Of a stretch of 64,000 nt of DNA, positions 8,584 to 19,550 are shown in pieces; the first letter of the stretch is position 1, and the number at the start of each line of letters is the position of its first letter. The translations under genes and the position numbers were made by a program. The notes beneath the pieces are model-generated. The model did no database searches. It was given only the letters and a program-made list of their open reading frames with translations, and was not told the origin of the DNA. The DNA comes from Mycoplana dimorpha (GTDB lineage: Bacteria > Pseudomonadota > Alphaproteobacteria > Rhizobiales > Rhizobiaceae): assembly GCF_003046475.1 (NCBI RefSeq), contig NZ_PZZZ01000005.1, positions 124,001 to 188,000 of the forward strand. The letters run 5' to 3'.

Positions 8584-9837
8584 TTACTTCGCGCCTTCGA
8601 CGGCTGCGACCAGTTCCTTCGTGGCTTCCTCGGAGGAGAGCTCGCCGTTGAACTGGCGCGTCACGACGTCGTAGATCGCGTTCTTGACGGCGGCCGGGTT
8701 GGCGTGGCCATGCGCCATCGAGCCGTAGAGCGTGCCGTTGGCGTTGGCTTCGGCGAGGTCCTTGATGCCCTTCTTGCCGCAATCGTCGAAGGCGGTGTCC
8801 GGCACGTCGGTGCGGGCCGGGACCGAGCCCTTGACGACGTTGAACGCCGACTGGAAGGCCGGGCTCTCGATCGCGGACGCCATCTCGAGCTGGGCGGGGA
8901 CCTTGTCCTCGGAGACCTTGAACATCGCGAACTGGTCGGAGTTGAAGGTGACCGAGCCTTGCGTGCCGGGGAAGCGCATGCAGACGAAGTCGGTACCCGG
9001 CTTCTTGCCGGCCTTCAGGAACTCGCCCTTCGCCCAGTCGCCCATGAACTGCAGGCCGGCCTTGTCCTCGATGACCATGGCCGAGGCCAGGTTCCAGTCG
9101 CGGCCGGAGAAGTTGTCGTCGACGTAGGAGCGCAGCTTCGTCATGCGGTCGAAGGCTTCCTTCATCTGGTCACCGCCGAGCGCTTCGGAATCGAGATCGA
9201 TGAAGGCCTTCTTGTAGAAGTCGTTGCCGAGCGAGAGCACGACGGCGTCGAAGATCGTCGCATCCTGCCAGGGCTGGCCGCCATGGGCGATCGGGGTGAT
9301 GCCCTGGGCCTTGAAGTTGTCGAGCAGCGCGACGAGCTCGTCCCAGTTCTGCGGCTCCTTGCCGCCGGCCTTGTCGAGAGCGGCCTTGTTGATCCACACC
9401 CAGTTGGTGGAGTGGACGTTGACGGGGGCGGCGATCCAGTGGCCGTCATACTTGGAGAACTGCTGCAGCGCGCCGGGGATGACCTTGTCCCAGCCCTCCT
9501 TGGCGGCGACCTCGTCGAGGTTGCCGAGCGCGCCTTCCTTGGCCCAGTCGAGGATGTCGAAGCCGAGCATCTGCACGGCGGTCGGTGCGTTGCCGGCGGT
9601 AACGCGGGCGCGCAGCACGGTCATGGCCTCGGTGCCGCCGCCGCCTGCGACCGGCATGTCGGTCCAGCTGATGCCCTTGGACTCGAGGTCCTTCTTGAGC
9701 ACGTCGAGCGCCGCAGCCTCGCCGCCGGACGTCCACCAGTGCAGCACTTCGACGTTCTCCGCAGCGCGCGCCGAAACGCCGCCGCCGAGCGTCATCATCA
9801 CCGCGGCAATCGCGGTCGTCGTTACAAACTTGCGCAT
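8584..9837 (-). CDS. ABC transporter carbohydrate-binding protein (MalE/UgpB type)
   Basis: A 417-residue periplasmic binding protein with a Sec signal: MRKF, a hydrophobic core [14 protein letters not shown], and likely cleavage near ARA-AEN at residues 24-26. The mature start [22 protein letters not shown] is the classic opening of extracellular solute-binding family 1 for sugars and polyols. [24 protein letters not shown] is also typical. It defines the substrate of the downstream MalFGK-type importer, but the ligand cannot be named. The promoter region upstream carries a nested inverted repeat (9924-9979). Confidence 0.92.
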   Translation of the reverse strand: MRKFVTTTAIAAVMMTLGGGVSARAAENVEVLHWWTSGGEAAALDVLKKDLESKGISWTDMPVAGGGGTEAMTVLRARVTAGNAPTAVQMLGFDILDWAKEGALGNLDEVAAKEGWDKVIPGALQQFSKYDGHWIAAPVNVHSTNWVWINKAALDKAGGKEPQNWDELVALLDNFKAQGITPIAHGGQPWQDATIFDAVVLSLGNDFYKKAFIDLDSEALGGDQMKEAFDRMTKLRSYVDDNFSGRDWNLASAMVIEDKAGLQFMGDWAKGEFLKAGKKPGTDFVCMRFPGTQGSVTFNSDQFAMFKVSEDKVPAQLEMASAIESPAFQSAFNVVKGSVPARTDVPDTAFDDCGKKGIKDLAEANANGTLYGSMAHGHANPAAVKNAIYDVVTRQFNGELSSEEATKELVAAVEGAK

Positions 9838-9923
9838 CGTTTTCCTCCCGTTTGCAAGTTGCTCCCGCGGGGCTTCTTGCTCCCGCGGTCTCCAGCCTCC
9901 GCCGCCCTGGGCAGCGTCGGGTT

Positions 9924-9986
9924 GATTTAGATGGGAGCGCTGTCGTTACGTCAAGCGGCTCCCACCGGTATTCTAAATCGATTGAA
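9924..9986. promoter_or_regulatory. Nested inverted repeat upstream of the sugar-binding protein gene
   Basis: GATTTAGA (9924-9931) followed directly by TGGGAGC (9932-9938) faces GCTCCCA (9958-9964) and, seven bases further on, TCTAAATC (9972-9979). Both arm pairs are perfect inverted repeats. TGGGAGCGCT at 9932-9941 also resembles one half of LacI-family operators known from rhizobial sugar operons. The reverse strand of 9972-9986 has a CGAT core and matches 10 of 15 positions of the operator upstream of the DUF993 gene. It lies about 90-150 bases before the binding-protein start, in the place expected for an operator or promoter. Confidence 0.45.
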
Positions 9987-9990
9987 GCTC

Positions 9991-11499
9991 TTACCTCGGC
10001 ATCCACCAGTTGGTGCGGGCGCCGATGTGCATGTTGAGCGTCTTGGTCTCGGTGTAGTCCTCCACCGCATGCCGTCCGAGCTCGCGTCCGAGGCCCGACT
10101 GCTTGTAGCCGCCGAAGGGCAGTTCGGAGGCGCCGTCCATGAAGGTGTTCATCCAGATGGTGCCGGCGCGCACCCGACGGCCGATCGTCAGGCAGGTGTC
10201 GAAATCGCGGCTCCAGACGCCGGCCGAAAGGCCGTAGTCGATGGAATTGGCGATGCGGATCGCTTCCTCGGTCGTCTCGAAGGTCAGGACGGAGAGAACC
10301 GGGCCGAACACTTCCTCGCGCGCCACGGCCATGTCCGGCTTGACGCCGGAGAGGATCGTCGGCGCCATGAACTGGCCGAGGCCGAGATCAAGGGCTTCGC
10401 CGCCAAGCGCAATGCCAGCGCCGGATTCCCGGGCGCCGGATACGTAGCCGGCGATCTTTTCCAGGTGCTGCGGGGTGATTATCGCGCCGACCTGCGTCGT
10501 CGGGTCGAGCGGGTCGCCGACCTTCACCTTCTTCGACAGCTCGGCGATGCGGGCGGTCACCTCGTCGGCGATGTCGCGGTGCAGGATCAGCCGCGAGCCG
10601 GCGTTGCAGCATTCGCCGGCGTTGAAGTAGGCGCCGAACACGGCGGCGTCGACGAATTCGTCGAGGTTGGCGTCGGGGAAGACGATCTGCGGATTCTTGC
10701 CGCCGAGCTCCAGCGAGACCTTCTTCAGCGTCTGCGCGGCGTTCGCCATCGTCAGGCGGCCGACGCCGGTCGAGCCGGTGAAGGAGACCATGTCGACGCC
10801 CGGATGCGTCGCCATCATGCTGCCGACCTCGGGGCCGGTGCCGGTGACGATGTTGACGACGCCCGCGGGTACGCCGGCCTCAAGGAGGATCTCGCCGAGC
10901 ACCAGCGTCGAGCCGGAGGTCAGTTCCGACGGCTTGACGACGGTCGTGCAGCCGGCGGCGAGCGCAAAGGGCAGCTTCTGGCTGACGATCAGGAAGGGGA
11001 AGTTCCACGGCGTGATGATCGAGACGACGCCGATCGCCTCGCGCAGCACGACGCCGAGCGTGCCCTGGCCAAGCGTGTTGTAGCTTTCGCCGTGCAGGTC
11101 GCGGGCAAGGGCCGCGGCATAGCGCCAGATGTCGACGGCGCCGCCGAGTTCGGCCTTGGCCTGGCTGATCGGTTTGCCGGATTCGATGGCGTCGAGATAG
11201 GCGAGTTCATCGGCGCGCGCGGCGATCAGGTCGGCGGCCTTGAGCAGGAGGTTGGAGCGTTCCGCGCCGGTCATGTTCGGCCAGCGACCGTCGTCGAAGG
11301 CGCGGCGGGCGGCGGCGATGGCGCGTTCGGCATCGCGCCTGGTGCCGGCCTGGTAGCGGCTGACGGTGACGCCGTGGCCGGGGGCGACGCGCTCCAGCGT
11401 GCTGCCGCCTTCGCTCTCGACCCAGCTGCCATCGACCAGCATGCGGAAGTCGCGCGTCTTGTAGTCCGTAAGTGCCCTGGGCTGCACCGTGACCGTCAT
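9991..11499 (-). CDS. Aldehyde dehydrogenase family protein
   Basis: A 502-residue NAD(P)-dependent aldehyde dehydrogenase. It has TPWNFPFL at residues 163-170, GSTGVG at 242-247, the catalytic glutamate in LELGGKNP (Glu265) and the nucleophile in FNAGECCNAGSR (Cys298), then FGPVLSV. All catalytic residues are intact. ATG 11499 was chosen over ATG 11505 because GGGAG lies 7 bases before it; at 11505 the spacing would be too short. The start overlaps the enoyl-CoA hydratase stop (TGATG). It probably oxidises an aldehyde made by one of the alcohol dehydrogenases of the locus; whether the product is a free acid for the CoA-transferase is inference. Confidence 0.9.
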   Translation of the reverse strand: MTVTVQPRALTDYKTRDFRMLVDGSWVESEGGSTLERVAPGHGVTVSRYQAGTRRDAERAIAAARRAFDDGRWPNMTGAERSNLLLKAADLIAARADELAYLDAIESGKPISQAKAELGGAVDIWRYAAALARDLHGESYNTLGQGTLGVVLREAIGVVSIITPWNFPFLIVSQKLPFALAAGCTTVVKPSELTSGSTLVLGEILLEAGVPAGVVNIVTGTGPEVGSMMATHPGVDMVSFTGSTGVGRLTMANAAQTLKKVSLELGGKNPQIVFPDANLDEFVDAAVFGAYFNAGECCNAGSRLILHRDIADEVTARIAELSKKVKVGDPLDPTTQVGAIITPQHLEKIAGYVSGARESGAGIALGGEALDLGLGQFMAPTILSGVKPDMAVAREEVFGPVLSVLTFETTEEAIRIANSIDYGLSAGVWSRDFDTCLTIGRRVRAGTIWMNTFMDGASELPFGGYKQSGLGRELGRHAVEDYTETKTLNMHIGARTNWWMPR

Positions 11500-12278
11500 C
11501 ACCATTCTCCCTTGAATTCGGCGGGGCGTTTTCCGGTGAAGGCGGCGACGCCTTCCTTCAGGTCCCCGGTCTTGGCGACGAGGATGGAGCCGAGGGCTTC
11601 CACCGCGCTGCCGTTGTCCTCGCCGTTGGCGACGGCGATCATCAGTTTCGAGATTTCGGTCGCGGCCGGACCGCGCGCGGCGATGCGGGCGGCGTAGTCC
11701 TGCGCCGCCTGAACCGACGTGCCGGTCTCCACGATCTGGTCGACGACGCCGAGGCTCGCTGCCTCCGCGGCCGTCAGCACCTCGCCGCCGAGCAGCATGC
11801 GGCGCACGGCCTGCGCGCCAAAACGTTTCACCAGCCGCTGCGTGCCGGACCAGCCGGGCACCATGCCCAGCCCCGCTTCCGGCAGGCCGATCTTTACCTG
11901 GCTTTCGGCGATGCGGATGTCGGCGGCGGCGGCAAGCTCCAGCCCGCCGCCGAGTGCATGGCCGTTGATCGCGGCGACCAGCGGCATGCGGAGCGTCGCC
12001 AGCCGTTCGAAGACGCGGTGGCCGAAGCGGACCCAGGCGTGGCCGAACTCGTTCGGCTCCATGCCGGCCCAGGCGCGGATATCGCCGCCGGCGGAGAAGG
12101 CCTTGCCCTCGCCGGTGAGGATGGCGACGCGGACGGCGGTATTCGCCTCGATCGCGTCGCAGGCGGCGGCCAGTTCCTTCAGCATGTCGATGTCGAAGGC
12201 GTTCAGCTTTTCCGGCCGCGCCACGGTCAGCGTGGCGATCGGGCCGTCGATCGTGATGCGGATGCGCTCGTCAGCCAC
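11499..12278 (-). CDS. Enoyl-CoA hydratase/isomerase family protein
   Basis: A 259-residue crotonase-fold protein. The oxyanion-hole regions are AFSAGGDIRAWAG and NGHALGGGLELAAAADIRIA. Both catalytic glutamates expected for hydratases are present, one in GGGLEL and one in LPEAGLGMVPGWSGTQRL. A GTG start at 12278 fits best: AGGAGG lies 5 bases upstream and translation opens VADERIRITIDGP. The first 8 bases overlap the end of the CoA-transferase gene. It hydrates or isomerises an unsaturated acyl-CoA, presumably after the neighbouring CoA-transferase has loaded the acid. Confidence 0.88.
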   Translation of the reverse strand: MADERIRITIDGPIATLTVARPEKLNAFDIDMLKELAAACDAIEANTAVRVAILTGEGKAFSAGGDIRAWAGMEPNEFGHAWVRFGHRVFERLATLRMPLVAAINGHALGGGLELAAAADIRIAESQVKIGLPEAGLGMVPGWSGTQRLVKRFGAQAVRRMLLGGEVLTAAEAASLGVVDQIVETGTSVQAAQDYAARIAARGPAATEISKLMIAVANGEDNGSAVEALGSILVAKTGDLKEGVAAFTGKRPAEFKGEW

Positions 12279-13887
12279 GTTCGCCTCCTGCAATCCGTCG
12301 CGTGGCCCTGGCCGGCAGTTGCAGCCCCAGCGGCGCCTCGTGGAACAGGGCGGCATCCATCGTCTTCAGTTCGTCGGAAACGATCAGCGGGAATTCCGAC
12401 TGGTCGAGGATATGGGTCTGGAGGTCGACGCCGGGGGCGATCTCGGTCAGCACGATGCCCCTGGGCGTCAGCTTCATCACGCAGCGCTCGGTGACATAGG
12501 TGATGTCCTGGCCCTGCTCGATGGCGCGGCGGCCGGAGAAGGTGACGTGCTCGACCTCGTTCACCAGCTTCTTCAGCTTGCCCTCCTTCTCGATAACGAG
12601 CTTGCTGTCCGCGATGCCGAGCTTGGCACCCGCATTGAACATGCCGGAGAAGACGATCTTTTTCGCCCTCGCCGTGATGTCGACGAAGCCGCCGGCGCCG
12701 GCCGTCACATGCGGGCGGAACGACAGCTTGGAGACGTTGACGGAACCGTCGCGGCCGATCTCGAGGAAGGAGAGCAGCGAGGCGTCGAAGCCGGCGCCCT
12801 GGAAATAGGTGAACTGGTAGGGCGACGGCATGAAGGCGTCGGCATTCGAGGCGCAGCCGAAGGCGAAATCCAAGAGCGGCACGCCGCCGACGGCACCCTG
12901 TTCGATCACCCAGGTGACGGCGCCATGCAGGCCTTCTTCGAGCAGGATGCGCGGCACGTTGGCCGAAATGCCGAAGCCGAGATTGACGCAGCTTCCGGCC
13001 TCGAGTTCCTGCGCGACGCGGCGTGCGATGACCTTCTGGATATTGAACTCAGGGACGCGGAACGTATCGAGCGGACGGATGATCTCGCCGGAGATCGCCG
13101 GGTCGTAGAGGGTCTGGGTCGTCTGCTTCTGGTCGGGGTCGACAATCACGTAGTCGACCAGCATGCCCGGCACGCGCACGTCGTGGGGGCGCAGCGAGCC
13201 GGCCTTGGTGATGCGCTTGACCTGGGCGATGACGATGCCGCCGTTGTTGCGGGCGGCGAGCGCCTGGTCGAGGCCGCCGAGATAGGCGCCCTCGTGCTCA
13301 TAGGTGAGGTTGCCGCGCTCGTCGGCGGTGGTGGCGCGGATGATCGCCACCTGCGGCCGGATCGCCGGGAAGTAGAGCCACTCCTCGCCCTCGAACTCGA
13401 TCTTCTTGACGACCGGCTCGGCGGCGGCCTTGTCGTTCATCGCGCAGCCTTGCCGGGCCGGATCGACAAAGGTGTCGAGGCCGACCTTGGTGAGGACGCC
13501 GGGGCGCTTGGCGGCCGCCTCGCGATGCATGTCGAACAGGATGCCGGAGGGGATGTTGTAGGCCGGGATCTCGTTGCCGGTGATCATCTGCCAGATCAGC
13601 GGCGGCTCGGCGGAGGAGGGGCCGGACGGATAGGAGCCGCCGATGATCTTTGCCAGCAACCCCTTCCGGGCAATGTAATCGACGCCCTTGATGCCGCTCA
13701 TGTCGCCGGCAGCGATCGGGTGCAGGGTGGTGATGTTCTTCGGGTGTCCCGTCGTCTCGAAGCGCTCGCCGATCGCCTTCAGCATCAGGTCCGGGCAGCC
13801 GAGGCCGGACGACGACGAGACCGAGACGATGGCGCCGTCGGGGATCAGGTTGGCCGCTTCGGCCGCGGAAATGTGCTTCCTCATCAT
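12271..13887 (-). CDS. Acyl CoA:acetate/3-ketoacid CoA-transferase, fused class I
   Basis: About 538 residues, the size of single-chain class I CoA-transferases with alpha and beta parts fused (YdiF/propionate CoA-transferase type). The N-terminal part has GAIVSVSSSSGLGCPDLMLKAI. The second part has VIEQGAVGGVPLLDFAFG, which supplies the catalytic Glu in the E-x-G-x-x-G-G motif. These enzymes move CoA from acetyl- or succinyl-CoA to a carboxylic acid. ATG 13887 was taken; a TTG at 13896 that overlaps the upstream stop, or ATG 13884, are alternatives. A CoA-transferase directly behind a Gfo/Idh dehydrogenase is unusual for a sugar operon. Confidence 0.9.
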   Translation of the reverse strand: MMRKHISAAEAANLIPDGAIVSVSSSSGLGCPDLMLKAIGERFETTGHPKNITTLHPIAAGDMSGIKGVDYIARKGLLAKIIGGSYPSGPSSAEPPLIWQMITGNEIPAYNIPSGILFDMHREAAAKRPGVLTKVGLDTFVDPARQGCAMNDKAAAEPVVKKIEFEGEEWLYFPAIRPQVAIIRATTADERGNLTYEHEGAYLGGLDQALAARNNGGIVIAQVKRITKAGSLRPHDVRVPGMLVDYVIVDPDQKQTTQTLYDPAISGEIIRPLDTFRVPEFNIQKVIARRVAQELEAGSCVNLGFGISANVPRILLEEGLHGAVTWVIEQGAVGGVPLLDFAFGCASNADAFMPSPYQFTYFQGAGFDASLLSFLEIGRDGSVNVSKLSFRPHVTAGAGGFVDITARAKKIVFSGMFNAGAKLGIADSKLVIEKEGKLKKLVNEVEHVTFSGRRAIEQGQDITYVTERCVMKLTPRGIVLTEIAPGVDLQTHILDQSEFPLIVSDELKTMDAALFHEAPLGLQLPARATRRIAGGERG

Positions 13888-13892
13888 ATTGC

Positions 13893-15937
<2,045 letters not shown>

Positions 15938-15985
15938 GAGTTCCTCCTCGCGGCGCTCTCCAGCCGCTTTCTACAGGAAGATTTA

Positions 15986-16000
15986 TTGGATCGTTCCAAA
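15986..16000. promoter_or_regulatory. LacI-type operator upstream of lacI (15986-16000)
   Basis: TTGGATCGTTCCAAA reads TTTGGAACGATCCAA on the other strand. It is a near-palindrome around a central CG (one mismatched pair in a 14-base palindrome), the usual form of LacI-family operators. The site at 16383-16397 differs from it at one position in 15. Confidence 0.65.
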
Positions 16001-16382
16001 CGAGTCAAGCGGCGCTGATGGGGAATCTGATGGGGGAATGCTTTGGCCCACTATGGGCGCCGATCGTCAACATCGTGGTAGCGCCGAGATTGCGGCGGAT
16101 TTGTCGGCCATGGCTTCTTGGCGACCACCGCCTGCGCGGCTGCGCCTTCTTTTGTGACCCGTGCTGCTCTCACTCTCTATCCTTGCGCGTTTGCAAGGCC
16201 TTATGGTGTGGCCTTCCAAAGGGCAGAGATAGCCGGGAGCGTGGGGCAGAAGAGGCGGGAGGCTTCGGCGGCAGGCCGCAGCGGTGAGCGGATGAGGGCT
16301 TCGGATGGCCGTAGCCGCCCGGGGTGGCTGTGGCGGATGGTCCTGGCCGCTGGCGATCGTCGTCTGAAAACCAGGCTTGAAA

Positions 16383-16397
16383 TTTGGAACGATCTAA
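16383..16397. promoter_or_regulatory. LacI-type operator upstream of the DUF993 gene (16383-16397)
   Basis: TTTGGAACGATCTAA lies 35 bases before the DUF993 start codon. It matches the reverse strand of the lacI-proximal site at 14 of 15 positions. A position this close to the start fits repression of the rightward promoter. Confidence 0.65.
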
Positions 16398-16432
16398 ATT
16401 ACTGACGATCAAAATCAGTGGAGGAGGGTCTC

Positions 16433-17599
16433 ATGCCGACAGTCATGCTTCCGAAGGCGGATGGTACGCTCGAACATTATGCGCTTACCGGCGCGCCGGT
16501 CGCGCGACCCGCAAGCCCGCCGGCCTTCAACCGCATCGCCTATGCGGCCGCCCATGTGGTGTCTGATCCGTGGCGGGAGACGCGCCCGTGGGACGAGCCG
16601 GCGATCGACTGGGACGCGACGATGGCGTTCCGCCATCACCTCTGGTCGCTCGGCTTCCGCATCGCCGAGGCGATGGACACGGCCCAGCGCGGCATGGGGC
16701 TGAACTGGGCCGGCGCGCAGGAGCTGATCCGCCGCTCGCTTGCCGAGGCGCGCACGGTGCCGGGCGCCGATCTCGCCTGCGGGGCGGGCACCGACCATCT
16801 TTCGCCGGCCGATGCGCGCTCGCTCGACGACGTGATCGCCGCCTATGAGGAGCAGGTCGACTTCGTCGAAAAGCACGGCGGCCGGGCGATCATGATGGCG
16901 AGCCGGGCGCTGGCGCGGGTGGCGACCTCGCCGGACGACTATCGCAAGGTCTATGGCCGCATCCTCGGCCAGGCGAAGGACAAGGTCGTGCTGCACTGGC
17001 TCGGCGACATGTTCGATGCGCAGCTTGCGGGCTACTGGGGATCGGGCGATTTCGAGAGGGCGCTGGAAACGGTGCTGTCGATCATCGAGGAAAACCGGGG
17101 CAAGGTCGAGGGCATCAAGATCTCGCTGCTCGACAACGCCAAGGAGGTGGCGCTGCGGGAGCGGCTGCCGGAGGGCGTGCTCTGCTTCACCGGCGACGAT
17201 TTCAATTATGCCGAACTGATCGAGGGCGACGGGCGAAAATACAGCCACGCGCTGCTCGGCATCTTCGACGCGGTGGCGCCGCAGGCCTCAAAGGCGCTTG
17301 CCGCGCTAGCCTCCGGCGACGTTTCGACCTTCCGCACCGTGATCGCGCCGACGGTGCCGCTGTCGCGAAAGATCTTCGAGGCGCCGACGCAGTATTACAA
17401 GGCCGGCGTCGTGTTCCTTGCCTGGCTGAACGGCCACCAGTCTCACTTCACCATGCCGGCCGGCCTGCAGTCGGCGCGCGGCCTGCTGCACTACGCCGAC
17501 ATCTTCCGCCTCGCTGACCGCGCCAACGTGCTGGACAAGCCGGAGCTTGCAGCAACGCGGATGAAGAGCTTTCTGGCGGTGCAGGGGATCGGCGACTGA
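16433..17599 (+). CDS. DUF993 family protein (dihydrodipicolinate-synthase-like aldolase fold)
   Basis: A 388-residue protein opening [18 protein letters not shown], with the segments [26 protein letters not shown] and [18 protein letters not shown]. These are typical of DUF993, a family annotated as dihydrodipicolinate-synthase-like that is frequent in rhizobial sugar loci beside Gfo/Idh and LacI genes. [18 protein letters not shown] carries a lysine in the place where Schiff-base aldolases keep theirs, which is suggestive only. ATG 16433 was chosen for the strong GGAGGAGGG ribosome site (16420-16428). The gene is transcribed away from lacI under a shared operator. An aldolase step on the substrate of this locus is inferred. 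Confidence 0.85.
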   Translation: MPTVMLPKADGTLEHYALTGAPVARPASPPAFNRIAYAAAHVVSDPWRETRPWDEPAIDWDATMAFRHHLWSLGFRIAEAMDTAQRGMGLNWAGAQELIRRSLAEARTVPGADLACGAGTDHLSPADARSLDDVIAAYEEQVDFVEKHGGRAIMMASRALARVATSPDDYRKVYGRILGQAKDKVVLHWLGDMFDAQLAGYWGSGDFERALETVLSIIEENRGKVEGIKISLLDNAKEVALRERLPEGVLCFTGDDFNYAELIEGDGRKYSHALLGIFDAVAPQASKALAALASGDVSTFRTVIAPTVPLSRKIFEAPTQYYKAGVVFLAWLNGHQSHFTMPAGLQSARGLLHYADIFRLADRANVLDKPELAATRMKSFLAVQGIGD

Positions 17600-17759
17600 C
17601 GGCGCAGGTTGTCGCGCCCCGCAGCGGCAATCACTGCAGGGTCGGGAGGCCCCAATCCGGCACCCGCCTGTGCACAGCGGCGGAAACCGGTGCTGGCCGC
17701 TTCCCGGCGTCGCGCCCATGCGCTATCCAGACGGAAAAGTATCAGGCAAGGAGCGCGGC

Positions 17760-18455
17760 ATGACGGCCTCGGACGTCCGCATCGGGGATAGCTGGAAGCA
17801 GCCGTTGTCGGCAGAGTTCGACAGTCCCTACATGGCGGCGTTGAGGTCCTTCCTGCTGCGCGAGAAGGAGCAGGGCAAGCGCATATTTCCGCGCGGGGCT
17901 GAGTATTTTCGCGCGCTCGACCTGACGCCGCTCGACGGGGTCAAGGTGGTCATCCTCGGGCAGGATCCCTATCACGGCGAGGGGCAGGCGCATGGGCTGT
18001 GCTTCAGCGTGCGGCCCGGCGTGCGCATCCCGCCGTCGCTCGTCAACATCTACAAGGAGATCGAGAGCGATCTCGGCATTCCGCCGGCCCGCCACGGCTT
18101 CCTCGAGCACTGGGCGCGCCAGGGCGTGCTGCTGCTCAACAGCGTGCTGACGGTCGAGATGGGCCGCGCCGCGTCCCACCAGGGGCAGGGCTGGGAACGC
18201 TTCACCGATGCGGTGATCCGCACCGTGAACGAGAGCGACCAGCCGGTCGTCTTCATGCTCTGGGGTGCCTATGCACAGCGGAAGGCGGCCTTCGTCGACC
18301 AGAACAGGCATCTGGTGCTGCGGGCGCCCCACCCGTCGCCCTTGTCCGCGCATGCTGGTTTCCTCGGGTGCCGGCACTTCTCCAAGGCGAATGCCTTCCT
18401 CGAAAGCAAAGGGCGGCAGGCGATCGACTGGCGGCTGCCGGAACGGCCGGAATAG
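17760..18455 (+). CDS. ung: Uracil-DNA glycosylase, family 1
   Basis: A 231-residue enzyme of normal family length. The water-activating motif GQDPYHG holds Asp69, and the uracil-binding motif [11 protein letters not shown] holds His191; [10 protein letters not shown] and a serine/histidine loop complete the active site. It removes uracil from DNA and starts base-excision repair. ATG 17760 follows AAGGAG (17748-17753). An upstream in-frame ATG at 17670 would add 30 residues without family support. It appears to be a single-gene unit with housekeeping expression. Confidence 0.96.
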   Translation: MTASDVRIGDSWKQPLSAEFDSPYMAALRSFLLREKEQGKRIFPRGAEYFRALDLTPLDGVKVVILGQDPYHGEGQAHGLCFSVRPGVRIPPSLVNIYKEIESDLGIPPARHGFLEHWARQGVLLLNSVLTVEMGRAASHQGQGWERFTDAVIRTVNESDQPVVFMLWGAYAQRKAAFVDQNRHLVLRAPHPSPLSAHAGFLGCRHFSKANAFLESKGRQAIDWRLPERPE

Positions 18456-18551
18456 TTTTCGCGGCAACCTTGCCGTCCTGTACGTCGGACACCTGCAGAA
18501 GGGGATTGAGGGAAATTGGCGGCAATAGGCGTCAACTGTTAGACTTGGCGC

Positions 18552-19520
18552 ATGACTGCTCCTGTCCCGGTGATCGAATGGCTGCTCGCATCCGATCCGG
18601 CGATCCGCTGGCAGGTGATGCGCGATCTTCTCGATGCTCCCCAAGCGGTCTGGAAGGCCGAGCGGGCCAGGGTCGAGACCCAAGGCTGGGGCGCACGGCT
18701 TCTCTCCCATCAGGACGAGGACGGGCGATGGGCAGGGGGCACCTTCCTCCCGTCGGGGTTCACGGCGCGCGATTGGGAGGAACAGGGGCAGCCCTGGACG
18801 GCCACGTTCTTTTCGCTCTCCCAGCTTCGCGAATTCGGCCTCGATCCTCAGAGTGAGAGTGCTCGGCGAACCGTCGCGCTGGTTGGCGCCAACTGCCGCT
18901 GGGACGAGGGCGGGCAGCCGTACTGGGAAGGCGAGGTCGAGGAATGCGTCAACGGCCGCACGGTTGCCGATGGCGCCTATTTCTGCGTCGACGTCTCGCC
19001 CATCGTCGAGCGGCTGCTGGGCGAGCGACAGGCGGATGGCGGGTGGAACTGCGAGCGGTGCAACGGCTCGATCCGTTCGTCCTACCACACGACGATCAAC
19101 GTCCTGGAGGGGCTGCTGGAATACGAGCGCGCCACCGGCGGCACGCCGCAAACCCGCGAGGCGCGCCGGGCCGGCGAAGAATATCTCCTCGAGCGCCATC
19201 TCTTCCGCCGCCTCAGCACCGGCGAGCCGGCGGACGCGCGGTTCCTGGCGTTCCTGCATCCGAACCGTTGGCGCTACGACGTCCTTCGCGCGCTCGACTA
19301 CTTTCGGTACGCATCGATCTTGACCGGCACCGATCCTGATCCCCGGCTCGGCGAGGCGATCGAACACGTCCGTTCCAGGCGAGCGCCGGACGGCGCGTGG
19401 CCGCTCGACTGGACGGCGAAAGGACGCACCTGGTTCGACCTCGACGACGGTCCCGGCCAGCCGTCGCGATGGGTGACGCTGCGGGCGATGCGGGTGCTCA
19501 AATGGTGGGATGGGTGGTAG
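18552..19520 (+). CDS. Squalene-cyclase-like alpha/alpha-toroid protein
   Basis: A 322-residue soluble protein without a signal peptide. Three segments resemble the QW repeats of the squalene cyclase/prenyltransferase toroid: DEDGRWAGGTFL near residue 55, RQADGGWNCERCNG near 160 and APDGAWPLDW near 285. Conserved SSYHTTINVLEGLLEYERATGG is typical of this small prokaryotic group. It is half the length of real squalene-hopene cyclases, and I see no DxDD protonation motif, so terpene cyclisation is doubtful. Cys-x-x-Cys in NCERCNG could bind a metal or be structural. No neighbour hints at a pathway. The stop codon overlaps a terminator stem. Confidence 0.7.
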   Translation: MTAPVPVIEWLLASDPAIRWQVMRDLLDAPQAVWKAERARVETQGWGARLLSHQDEDGRWAGGTFLPSGFTARDWEEQGQPWTATFFSLSQLREFGLDPQSESARRTVALVGANCRWDEGGQPYWEGEVEECVNGRTVADGAYFCVDVSPIVERLLGERQADGGWNCERCNGSIRSSYHTTINVLEGLLEYERATGGTPQTREARRAGEEYLLERHLFRRLSTGEPADARFLAFLHPNRWRYDVLRALDYFRYASILTGTDPDPRLGEAIEHVRSRRAPDGAWPLDWTAKGRTWFDLDDGPGQPSRWVTLRAMRVLKWWDGW

Positions 19521-19543
19521 CGGCGGACACTCGTTCGCCGCTA
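19518..19543. terminator. Bidirectional hairpin between convergent genes
   Basis: TAGCGGCG (19518-19525) pairs perfectly with CGCCGCTA (19536-19543) across a 10-base loop. It lies between the convergent cyclase-like and nucleoside hydrolase genes and includes the cyclase-like stop codon. No T-run follows, so it may be an arrest or stabilising hairpin rather than a classical terminator. Confidence 0.5.
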
Positions 19544-19550
19544 GCCGATC

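Larger units (their letters stand above)
15938..16432. other. Divergent intergenic region between lacI and the DUF993 gene
   Basis: This 495-base gap separates the leftward operon from the rightward DUF993 gene. It contains the paired operators at 15986-16000 and 16383-16397, about 400 bases apart, which could allow repression by DNA looping. The stretch between them encodes nothing I recognise. Several short open frames cross it but none has a convincing ribosome site or a familiar protein. Promoter boxes were not assigned with confidence. Confidence 0.5.
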
